From Dendrophyllia cribrosa (lineage: Eukaryota > Cnidaria > Anthozoa > Scleractinia > Dendrophylliidae): DNA of 64,000 bases. The number at the start of each line of letters is the position of its first letter. Within the stretch, counting starts at the first letter, position 1. Below the pieces are notes generated by a model. That model saw only the letters and a program-made list of their open reading frames with translations. It was not told the DNA's origin and made no database searches. The DNA is taken from NCBI GenBank assembly GCA_024195265.1, contig JAJLRJ010000005.1, positions 30,350,536 through 30,414,535 on the forward strand. The letters run 5' to 3'. Shown here one piece after another: positions 10,752-20,515 of the stretch. The position numbers and the translations under genes are program-made.

Positions 10752-11003
10752 CCTTCAGAGTTATCGTGAATGAACAGTTTTTGTCCACATTGAGAGCTGT
10801 ATCACTGACGGTGTATTGCACTGCAAAACGACCTGGTATAGGAGAAAACAAGTCTCCAGATTCCCTGGTGGATGCGATTGCGGGCAGATCTCCAGAGTTG
10901 TCTGTACAAATGGGTCTATTCCAGTTTATTCTCACTTTAGTTACAGTTATGTTGTCGTAAAAAATGTCTGTGGGGCAATACCCACAAACTGGTGGCTCCG
11001 TAT
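10752..11003 (-). CDS. SVEP1/polydom-like gene: HYR domain 2 exon
   Basis: 252-nt exon between acceptor CTGTTAG and donor GGTAAGT, phase 1 at both ends. It encodes one complete HYR (hyalin repeat) domain, an immunoglobulin-like extracellular fold. Residues start with a TEPPVCG opening, then a CPTD stretch, INWNRPICTDNSGDL, FAVQYTVSDTALNVDKNCSF (the typical V-x-Y-T-V-x-D ... C-x-F signature) and TITLKG. It follows another HYR exon, as in SVEP1. HYR modules in this family help form elongated secreted adhesion proteins. Being symmetric 1-1, the exon could be duplicated or skipped without breaking the frame. Last exon found; the gene probably continues at lower coordinates. Confidence 0.75.
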
Positions 11004-11039
11004 CTAACAGAATAAAAACAAGTGTTTAGGGTGCTTGTA

Positions 11040-11563
11040 CAGTAGAACCCCGCTAACTCGAACTATTTTTCGTTTCCCCGGCTTGGCCCAAATTTACCCC
11101 GATAACTCGAACTCTGTTGTTATGACTTCTTAAAATACAGTATCAAGAAAATAGGCTGCTTGTTATCTGATTGTAACTTCGGACTGATCACGTATTTAAC
11201 ATTCATTTCACGAACTTATCAGTCACTACCGGATGCGGTGTCTTTTGCCTCGGCAGTGAAAATAGCAAAACGGACATGGTTACTTCTTTAATGTTGTTTT
11301 GTTTTTAGTTGGACTGTAGTAATACACTACAAACTTCGTTTATATCGCAAAAACATGTACCCAAATGTTAAAGTTACACGTAGCTCGAAGTCATAATCTT
11401 TGAAATTTCTTGTTACCATACGCAAATTAAGCGATGATTATCATAGAAGTAGATAATAAAACTATGTCCACGCTATATATCGTCACTATTATTAACTCGA
11501 ACCCCCGCTAACTCGAACTGATTTTTGTTTCCCTTCAGAGTTCGAGTTAGCGGGGTTCTACTG
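11040..11563. mobile_element. Pogo/Tigger-like MITE
   Basis: The termini CAGTAGAACCCCGCTAACTC (left) and the inverse GAGTTAGCGGGGTTCTACTG (right) are flanked by TA on both sides. The CAGT..ACCCCG start is the usual terminus of pogo/Tigger-type Tc1-mariner elements. No transposase frame remains. It sits in the intron between the two HYR exons. Confidence 0.8.
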
Positions 11564-11799
11564 TATCATTATTAGTTTTTTCACCTGATAACTGTAATTG
11601 TTAAATTAAAGCAATTATTTCCATTTTTTAAACAGGCCAATTTCGATATACCTGTATTTAAATTCATACTTGGCTCCGAGGCTTGGGGGAATAAAAAAAA
11701 GACAGTACATTGAGGCTCAGGGATGAATAATTAATTATTTTGTTTTATTTTATTATTTTTCAAGTTAGAATTTTGATATATCAAAATTGGTCTGGCCAC

Positions 11800-11975
11800 T
11801 GTTTGAGCGGGGTCGTAGATGTCCAAACGATGTCTGTGATTGGCGAACGATACAATTGATATATCACTTGAACAATGCCCCTATCCCTAATCCCTATCCC
11901 AGCGAGACAAATCTATTGTTTTCTTTGCGAATCACAGACATCGTTTGAACAAGTGCAGGACTACCCCACTGTTTG
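11800..11975. repeat. Inverted repeat, probable MITE
   Basis: AAACGATGTCTGTGATTGGC (about 11,824) pairs with the inverse GCGAATCACAGACATCGTTT (about 11,930), and outer blocks (GGTCGTAG / AGGACTACC) also pair. The spacer holds CCTATCCCTAATCCCTATCC. Confidence 0.6.
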
Positions 11976-12227
11976 GTTGAATGCCTGAGTGCCTGTTAAC
12001 CAGTTTGACAAGTCGTTTACGTTACTCTTATTCAGTCATTTTTTTACTTCTTTCTTTATTAACAGTAGTTGCTCTAACGTTTTCTCGCTAAAGTACCAAA
12101 CGCATTATTATTTTGATTTTAGCTTAGCGTAAAGCCTCGCTAAAGTAAGACACAATAGCGTAGGATCAAGAACTTTCCTTCATCTTATGTTTTCAACTTA
12201 TCATAACCAACGTATCTTAAAACTTAC

Positions 12228-12518
12228 CCCTCACTTCAACGTTAAAAGAACAAGTCGAGGTTTTTCCAGCCTTATCTGTAACAGTGTACTTCATTGTGCT
12301 TAAGCCGATTCCCATCAGCTTTGGAAGACTTGTCCCCACATTTATCCCATTTTTCGTCAGTATAACAGTAAATGATTCATTCGTTATTAGGGGCTCTTTT
12401 GCTTCGAGCGAGTTGTCACTAAATGAAAACTTCCAGGTCACTGTTGATATATTTCGTCCCTTGTCATTATTAGCGGTGATAGCTGAGGTCGGACAGTCTA
12501 AAGTTGGCGGCTGAAAAT
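12228..12518 (-). CDS. SVEP1/polydom-like gene: HYR domain 1 exon
   Basis: 291-nt exon between acceptor TTTTTATCAG and donor GGTAAGT, phase 1-1. The product opens DFQPPTLDCPTSAI and continues through WKFSFSDNS to GLSTMKYTVTDKAGKTSTC and FNVEVRG, a full HYR domain with its two cysteines. The opening (D-x-Q-P-P) parallels the next HYR exon (D-x-E-P-P), so the two probably arose by exon duplication. It is 168 bp downstream of the adjacent sushi exon, the shortest intron in the gene, and the pair is inherited as sushi-HYR-HYR as in SVEP1. Confidence 0.8.
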
Positions 12519-12686
12519 CTGATAAAAATAAGGAAAAAGACAAGAAAAATATACAGATTAGCATAAAGCTAGCTTTCTGACCCATTAATTTAGTGGCTAT
12601 GTCCCTACTGTGGGATTGTTTGTGAAATATGGTTTATTTTACATTAATAAATGAATCGCGATAACAATTTTTTTCTTGGAATATAC

Positions 12687-12899
12687 CTAAACAAGTTGGA
12701 GTTGTTGCCCTGTATTCCCATGTTCCATTTGTATGGCATAATCTTGCGTCAGATTTCAAACTTGTTGCACCGTAACTAATGTGATACCCGTCTGGACATA
12801 TCAAATGGCATAGCGTTCCGAACTTCATACTGTAAACACTGCAATTTGCTGGTGAGTATGATCCGACCGAGGCTTTGGACAGCGCGGGACACCGTACCT
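12687..12899 (-). CDS. SVEP1/polydom-like gene: sushi (CCP) exon 3
   Basis: 213-nt exon with acceptor GTTTCAG and donor GGTATAT, phase 1-1. It encodes a six-cysteine sushi module: EVRCPALSKA, an SPANCS stretch, GTLCHLICPDGYH, SDARLCHTNGTWEY and TPTCLG. The conserved Trp before the last cysteine is present. Sushi modules are small beta-sandwich binding units of complement and adhesion proteins. This is the third sushi before the HYR pair. An (AAT)n microsatellite lies just upstream in the intron (12,931-12,960). Confidence 0.8.
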
Positions 12900-12930
12900 C
12901 TGAAACAGTAGTACATAACACAGTCAAATC

Positions 12931-12960
12931 CAATAATAATAATAATAATAATAATAATAT
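12931..12960 (+). repeat. (AAT)n microsatellite
   Basis: About ten AAT units, in the intron about 30 bp upstream of the sushi exon acceptor on the minus strand. Confidence 0.9.
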
Positions 12961-12999
12961 AACTACAGGACGTATCATTAATTAAGGACTGCGAATACA

Positions 13000-13950
13000 A
13001 ACCAAGATTAGTGCAGATATAATCCTAATTTACTAAAAACCGACATGAAAGAAGCAAATCCCAACCGTAGCACAAAACCACTCTGCTGCAGTGAACTCTC
13101 TTAAGGCGACAACTGGGTAAGGAGGACACATCACTAAGATATCAATTATTCGCAAGTTCTGGCAGAATTGTATCACTACACTCAATATCAGGCGAACATT
13201 TCTCCAAAGCGGAAAGCTGGTCGCCAAGGTGTCTGACTTAGACTTACTTCACTGTAAGGTTTTGAAATGTATTTGTTGGCGCGCGCGACCTGGATTCTAA
13301 TCCATTGAGCGAGATTTTTAAAAACCCTTCAAAAACTCATTAAATTAAATTCAAAAGCATGTTAGCCTATCGCAAAAGGCAAATCGTTCACGTGCATGAA
13401 CCTTTATACCTGGTGATATACGGTCATTCTAAAAAGTCCGGAGAGGTCTGGGTAATGATGTTCTCACAACTTGCAAAGCGGTCAACCAACGTTGTGCTCA
13501 GTGGCGTTCAAATAATATATTTTGAGAGCCGATTTTGGCGAAAAGGCGAGAGAAATGAAAGCTTACATGTATCTTTTTGTTTTTCTCGAGTCCGCCTTCA
13601 CGGAAGAGAGTATATAATAGCAGCGCGATGTTTGTGCTTTGGGAGAGCGAACTGCAAAACCATCCATGATTCATCCAAAACGATCAGGTTTCGCTTGTTT
13701 TAATTTATCTTCGTGTGCAAACTGATTTTTACCCCTAACCTAAGGGAACACTCCATTCGACGCCATTTTTGTCAATTATATAAGAAACAATTTTACGGCT
13801 GAATTACTGCGTACACAGGATAATAAAACTATAGCATTATAAAATCGCCACGGTAACTGTGTCAAAACCACCGATAAAAATTGTACAAACTACAACCTAA
13901 AATAAACCGAAACAAACACTTCATTGTAATATTCATTTCCATTTATTTGA
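13000..13950. other. No recognised gene; intron
   Basis: A 114-codon plus-strand frame at 13,359-13,703 is basic and matches no family I know. It lies inside the intron of the minus-strand gene and has no visible promoter. I treat it as chance. Confidence 0.4.
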
Positions 13951-13956
13951 GTTCAC

Positions 13957-14058
13957 CAACCTATTCTCATTTGGAAAGCGATTCACAATTCAACTGTCTA
14001 CGTATATAACAAGTTTCAGAAATCGCTGTGAATCGCCTTCCAAATGAGAATAGGTCGG
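13957..14058. repeat. Imperfect palindrome
   Basis: CCAACCTATTCTCATTTGGA and the following AGCGATTCACA are inverted at about 14,025-14,058 (TGTGAATCGCCTTCCAAATG then AGAATAGGTCGG). It adjoins the RTE insertion and may be a small foldback element that served as its target. Confidence 0.7.
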
Positions 14059-14069
14059 TGATCCAAAGA

Positions 14070-14783
<714 letters not shown>

Positions 14784-14981
14784 TCCAAAGATTATGAGGC
14801 AATTAGTTGTCCATATCTACCTTCCCACACTAATTTGTAATTTAATTTCTTTAGGGAGTAGACTGTGAATCGCTAAACGACAAGGTAAAGTGACGCGATC
14901 CTAATTGCCGAGTATGTGTTAATGTCTCCCAAGAGCTTTCCACCATGAAGCCACATCATCGGCAGTCGCCTTAGTGTGGTT

Positions 14982-15053
14982 GTCCCAGTGGCCTGGTGGT
15001 TAAGGCATCTGTCCGGTTCTCAGGAGACCCGGGTTCAACTCCCAGCTGGGGCA
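14982..15053 (+). tRNA. tRNA-like sequence (tRNA-derived, probably SINE head)
   Basis: Acceptor strands TGTCCCA and TGGGGCA pair over seven positions (one G-T). Box A (GTGGCCTGGTGG) and box B (GGGTTCAACTCC) are both present. The anticodon arm does not fold cleanly, so I read it as a tRNA-derived pol III promoter or tRNA pseudogene rather than a working tRNA. Confidence 0.5.
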
Positions 15054-15098
15054 CATTTTCACTCATAATCTTTGTTTCGAAATTTCTGTTCGCAATTT

Positions 15099-16143
15099 AA
15101 GGTGCCCCGCGACTATTTAATGGAGCGGAGGCTCCCTTTTATAAATCACATTTTTGGCACGTAAGCGTTAACCGATTTTTGTAAGTTTTGGTAGGGCGAT
15201 AAATGAGTCTTTAAATTATACAGGACTTTAAATTTTAGTGCATATAAGATAAGCGATTAAAAGTTACAATTGTTTTTAGAAAACCCCGTTTTTTAAGAAA
15301 ACGCGAATATTTTCATTAACAACGACAATTTTTTTTCTAACTAAGCTCAATACGTTCCAAGACTTCAAGCTTTACTGTGAGCAATTTTCCACAAAATCGG
15401 CTGGACAGAAATTACAGCACAGTCGAATGCTGAATTTAAGTTTCCAAATGTTATGCTTGCGTATTTGCCTCAGCTGTTGCAAGAACGCTAAAATAAGGCT
15501 ACAATCGCAACCTATTACTTGAAAGCTTGATACAACCGAAAACTTTGCTGAATAACCGGAAAAGATCGGACAAGCTGAGGCAACTACCCAAGCATAACAT
15601 TTGGAAGCTTAAATTCAGCATCGACTGTGCAGTAGTTTCTGTCCAGACGATTTTGTGGAAAATTGCTCACAGTAAAGCTTGAAGTCTTAGAACTTATTGA
15701 GCTTAAAGGTCCACCTTCGCCCAAAAGACCTTGCGGTCGTTTGTTTTTGTTTTGAAATGCTCTATTGTTCATACGCGTGATCTGATTGGTTGCACGCACT
15801 CAAGCGTGAATTTCGTGTTACACGAAATTCAGCACAGAAAGTGATCACGGCGCGCACAGCATTTTGGGTGAAGGTGTGCCTTTAATTAGAAAAAAATATG
15901 TCGTCGTTTTATGAAAATATTCGCGTTTACTTAAAAAACGGGGTTTTCTAAAAACGCTTGTAACTTTTAATCGCTTGTCTTATATGCACTAAAATTTAAA
16001 ATCCTGTATAATTTGAAGACTCCTTTATCGCCCTACCAAAACTTACAAAAATCGGTTAACGCTTACATGCCGAAAATTTAGAAATTTTAGAAAATTAGAA
16101 GATTTATAAAAGGGAGCCTCTTTAAATAGCCGCGGGCCACCTT
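15099..16143. mobile_element. Long-inverted-repeat element (about 1 kb) with a nested MITE
   Basis: It begins AAGGTGCCCCGCGACTATTT and ends with the inverse (AAATAGCCGCGGGCCACCTT). Further arm blocks pair throughout, for example AAAACCCCGTTTTTTAAG against TTAAAAAACGGGGTTTT, and ATGTTATGCTTG against CAAGCATAACAT. Together the arms cover most of the element. No coding capacity. A smaller MITE disrupts one arm. Confidence 0.8.
15708..15881. mobile_element. Nested TA-flanked MITE
   Basis: AAGGTCCACCTTCGCCCAAA at the left and the inverse TTTGGGTGAAGGTGTGCCTT at the right, with TA on both sides. The opposite arm of the host element reads AGCTTAGTTAG (as its inverse) without the insert, confirming where it landed. 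Confidence 0.75.
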
Positions 16144-16636
16144 GACTGTCTATTTTTATATATTCTCGATCGATAAACTCTACGGCTCTGTATCTTGAAA
16201 TTGGAGGACTCTGTAGATGAAACTTATTTAACGCAGAAGCAAATAAAAACTGCACATATGATGTCTCAAAACCGCATCATTTCAATAGATTCGCGAATTA
16301 AATGAGCAATACCAAGTCTCGCCTTCGCACGCAAGAACAGAATCCGCTGGCAAAAGTCTCGATGATTGCTTTGCAAGTTGTTATGGCAATGGCTATGACG
16401 TCATAAGCACCCTTAAAGTATTGCCTATTTGTGCAAAGATGACGTGATACACTCCCTTTCAAACCCAAGAGAAATCAATATGTATATTATTTCTCATGAG
16501 TTGCCTCATGCATGTTGCTACATAAGCGGAATTTTAGGTCTCTTGAACAATAACAAGGAATTAAAGGCCTTATGCTTTCGCAGGCTACGTGCTAAAAAGA
16601 CGTAAGTTGAAACGGCACCGGTTCGATGAGCGTTAC

Positions 16637-16828
16637 CTTCACAAGAAGGAGGAGAGAGGAGAGGAGACCATGTTTTATCCAGCTGGCACGTTATTGTCTC
16701 ACTTCCAATTCGATTGTATCCTTCTCTGCAAGCGAAGCTGCAATTTGTCTTATAACCCAGGTTCGCAGATGTACAGGTCCCCTCCGGTGGATTAGCGTAA
16801 GTCACAGTACGTCTAGGGCAAACTATTT
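16637..16828 (-). CDS. SVEP1/polydom-like gene: sushi (CCP) exon 2
   Basis: 192-nt exon with acceptor TTTATCAG and donor GGTAACG, phase 1-1. The product reads EIVCPRRTVTYANPPEGTCT, NCSFACREGYNRIGS, ITCQLDKTWSPLL and PPSCEG: a complete six-cysteine sushi with the conserved Trp. The spacing of the first two cysteines (14 residues) equals that of the split sushi upstream. The foldback element begins only 71 bp upstream of this acceptor. Confidence 0.8.
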
Positions 16829-17410
16829 CTGATAAATTGAAATTATAAGAAACCATTAGATAATAACGAAATGACGCTTCAAATTGCTGTGACAAATACT
16901 TAAGTGTCATTGTCTGAGAAAGTGTTCCAGAAGTTGGAAATGGGGGTTAACCGATTTTGATAAAACTTGCTGCAGAAGTTGACCTTGGTAAGACATTCCA
17001 AAAACCAAAGTGGTTTTGTTTTCTGACTTTTAGTTCAGAAGTTTCACGGGGGGGGGGTACCATTTGAGGCCAGTGGATCATGGAAAATCACGTTTTACAA
17101 GGGGTAAGTTTGGAATAGCATAAAAACAAACAAACAAATCCTATTGACTAATTAATTGCATGGTGTGTTTCTATTACAAAGGGTCTTTCAAATCATATAT
17201 GCAGATTTGGCAGAGAAGGTTTTGGCAGTGTGGGGCTGGCACAAGTTTTGGACAAATTTTGAAGAAAAAAACACCATCCAGAATTGCCTAATTTTAAAAG
17301 TTTATATTTCTTAACTGCCTAGTTAGCTCAGATTGATACTTATATCAGGAGATACCTCAATGTTAGTAAAATGAAAATCAATAGAGAAAAAATTGGCCCA
17401 TTTAACTTTC

Positions 17411-17923
17411 AAATGAATGGGGTTAGTTTCTAGAGAAACTGTGGTGCTGCGTCGGTGGGGGTGAAGCACAAGAATTTGGTTTTATCGACTGAGTCGATAA
17501 GGTAAATTAGCCACCGTAAAAAGATTCGAGAAAGCTGACGTTTCGAGCGCTAGCCCTTCGTCGGAGCGAATCAAGGGATTGTGGGTAGTGTGTGGTTTAA
17601 TATAGTAGGTGAAGCTACGCTATTGGTGGAAATTTGGTGAGGTGAAAAACAAATGTATATTAGTTGAATGAAAAGCGTTCGTTGATTCCGTGGGATTTGA
17701 GAGTGCCGATTTGAAAGATGATTTTTTGTTCTAAGTTTTTCCGGCTTTCTGAGTTACCCTGGTGTAGGGAAAGGCCGCAGATTGTCATGTGTTGTTTAGA
17801 ATGGTTAAAGAGATTGAAATGACGCGCGACTGGTTTGGATGCGTCTTTGTCATTTTTTTCAACGTCTCGGAGATGTTCGCGAAAACGGTCGCCCAGTCTC
17901 CTCCCTCCCAATGTATATCTTTT
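17411..17923 (-). mobile_element. Penelope-like 3' fragment inserted in the foldback arm
   Basis: The insert is exactly delimited by comparison with the opposite arm, where AACTTTC runs directly into AGGTGCT. The minus frame carries the GIY-YIG domain (GRRLGDRFREHLRDVEKNDK, VARHFNLFNHSKQHM, LEQKIIFQIGTLKSHGINER). Only the last 100 or so codons and the 3' UTR are present. A hammerhead-like motif lies in the UTR. Its family differs from the Penelope relic at 6.3 kb in both protein and ribozyme sequence. Confidence 0.8.
17523..17572 (-). ncRNA. Hammerhead-ribozyme-like motif (core mutated)
   Basis: On the minus strand stem I pairs GATTC and GCT with AGC and GAATC across a small internal loop. 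Stem II pairs GGGC with GCTC. GAAA is followed by CGTC. The catalytic box reads CCGACGA where CUGANGA is expected, so U4 is changed to C and activity is doubtful. It has the same architecture as the motif at 6,823-6,874 with different paired sequences, which argues for selection on the fold. Confidence 0.6.
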
Positions 17924-19338
17924 AGGTGCTTTCAAGACCCATTTCGAAGCACACCGGCACCAAATTTGCATATTGTTAAAAGCAATAATTTAACACCCAT
18001 TCTAGCTCTATTTAGTTTTAAACACTTCAGTTTGCTTTAGTAAATCTAAATCTCTTTAGGAAACCTGTGATAATTAATAAATGCGGCAGTAAACACTACC
18101 TTAGAATCTTAAGTTGCCTAAGAACAAGAAAATCAGTACTCACAAAACCAAGTTTTGCACTTTATTTAAGAGATTGTCTCTTAAAACCGACTGACGATTT
18201 TGGTTCGAAAAATAAATTTCTATCACTCTAATATGGGGTTATTTAAAAGCCTTCACCTTGGCAGTCATGAAAATACAATTCGTTTGATCCAAAATAATAT
18301 TTTAATTTTTTTTACGATTTACTGAAGTTTGACGTGGTAGGTACTAGTTTTTAATGCCGCTGAGACCCGAATAAATCGCAAACATTTCCGTCGCTGTTAA
18401 AAAATAAAAATTCACTCACGAGGCCCAATTATTTGTTTAATCTACCGATACATCATTGTAGTTTGCTCAGCTATATCTCAGATCTAGAGATTTAGATTAA
18501 TTTCTTATTTTAAAAGTAATCAACGGGTTATTTTTACACAAATAATCGGCTTCCGAGCGAAACACGAAAATAGCTCACCTTTAAGGCGAAATTTTATAAA
18601 TGTGGCACCTGATTTAACGTCATTCTACATATATAAACAGAAACTATAAATGACCCTAAATCCTAAGTAAGAATAATATTTTTGTGCACTCCACGTTTCC
18701 AAGATTTACAACCGTTTGAATTTCATGAAAATTCTAAAACATGCCAATATAACAACTTGCCTTTAGAATCTCTTTCTTTGCTTTAAGTTGAGAGTTTTTG
18801 CAGCTTTACGTCATCCCTAAATCCTGAAGAGTATTAAAGCGGTATGATTTCCATCCAGCGCTAAGTTTCAATCGAAGTTTTGCCTTGTTGAATAAACGGA
18901 CCTAAACGGCCATGCATGTGTTTCTTCGTAGCGAGTGTCACGGATTCGTGACATACTGTACCTTGTGTGCCCTATACTGGCCAATCAAATCCAACCATAG
19001 CTTGTCACGCGCCCGTCACGCTCGCTACGAATGAATATGGCCGTTCAGCTCCCGTATAAGATGGGGGACATTAGTGAGCTAGTGAAAAGTCGCTATGCCA
19101 TGTTCGTAAAATAGACAAAGTACAAAACCACGTATATATTGCTCTTACATGAGAGCCCAAGGTGAAAGCAAAAGCAGTCGACGTATGTGTGAAATATTGG
19201 AGTAGAACAAACGAGAAGCTAAGGACCGACAGAAGTAAGAAATATTATTCTTACTTAGGATTTAGAGTCATTTCTAGTTTCTGTTTACATATAGAATGAT
19301 TTTCAATCAGGTGCCACATTTATAAAATGTTGATTTAA

Positions 19339-19586
19339 TGTAAGATAGGGCTACTAAGGTCGCCTTGTTCAGAGGTTAGTGCACATCCGAGGACTGTATT
19401 ACACCGGTTACAAGAGAAGTTCAGGCTCAAATCCACATAATCCAAGGTTTAATCGAACCCAACGTACAGTAAAACTACTCGCAATACACAATCATGTCGA
19501 GCAACGTGGTCATAAAAGTCCACAGTTCATTTCGGTCCGTAATGTCATGTGACAGGCCGTCACGCAACGTAACGAAGTCTCTAACT
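19339..19586 (-). repeat. BEL/Pao 3' LTR
   Basis: Direct copy of 22,640-22,887. It is preceded on the minus strand by the polypurine tract CAGGGGGGAG. The first base of the LTR is changed (A for T). Confidence 0.9.
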
Positions 19587-19768
19587 CTCCCCCCTGTTGA
19601 CCAGATATTCTGACTACATTCCACTACTAACTTGATCTGGTCAACACAATCCCTACATGATAACAAAACTAAAACGTTAGGAAAGTGTTCCTATGATCAA
19701 TGTCACATAAGCAAAGTTCCTTAGTTCAGATCATCTAACCATGTTTGTTTCCTATGGTCAGCTTCAAC

Positions 19769-20510
19769 TACAGGAACAATTTCATCTACAGGAACAACTT
19801 CATCTCCAGGAACAGCTTCATCTACAGGAACAGCTTCATCTTCAGGAACAGCTTCATCTTCAGGAACAGCTTCATCTTCAGGAACAGCTTCATCTACAGG
19901 AACAGCTTCATCTACAGGAACAGCTTCATCTTCAGGAACAGCTTCATCTTCAGGAACAGCTTCATCTACAGGAACAGCTTCATCTACAGGAATAGCTTCA
20001 TCTACAGGAACAGCTTCATCTTCAGGAACAGCTTCATCTTCAGGAACAGCTTCATCTTCAGAAACAGCTTCATCTTCAGGAACAGCTTCATCTACAGGAA
20101 CAGCTTCATCTACAGGAACAGCTTCATCTTCAGGAACAGCTTCATCTTCAGGAACAGCTTCATCTACAGGAACAGCTTCATCTACAGGAACAGCTTCATC
20201 TACAGGAACAGCTTCATCTTCAGGAACAGCTTCATCTTCAGGAACAGCTTCATCTTCAGGAACAGCTTCATCTACAGGAACAGCTTCATCTACAGGAACA
20301 GCTTCATCTACAGGAACAGCTTCATCTTCAGGAACAGCTTCATCTTCAGGAACAGCTTCATCTACAGGAACAGCTTCATCTACAGGAACAGCTTCATCTA
20401 CAGGAACAGCTTCATCTTCAGGAACAGCTTCATCTTCAGGAACAGCTTCATCTACAGGAACAACTTCATCTACAGGAACAGCTTCATCTACAGGAACAGC
20501 TTCATCTATG
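19769..20510 (-). repeat. 18-bp in-frame minisatellite inside the BEL pol frame
   Basis: About 42 units of 18 bp. On the minus strand each encodes Asp-Glu-Ala-Val-Pro plus Val or Glu, from GTA or GAA. The unit frame is the same as the gag-pol frame, separated from it by one TGA (20,516-20,518) and the residues S-G-I. Val-type and Glu-type units alternate in runs of two to four, so blocks of about five units (90 bp) have been duplicated together. Below the array the frame continues about 17 codons to a stop. The long plus-strand frame across it is only its antisense. Confidence 0.9.
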
Positions 20511-20515
20511 CCACT

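Noticed and set aside
13359..13703. 114-codon plus-strand frame
   Set aside because: No family, no splice or promoter context, antisense within an intron of the SVEP1-like gene.
14982..15053. Functional tRNA gene
   Set aside because: Boxes A and B and acceptor pairing are good, but the anticodon stem does not form a standard 5-bp arm.
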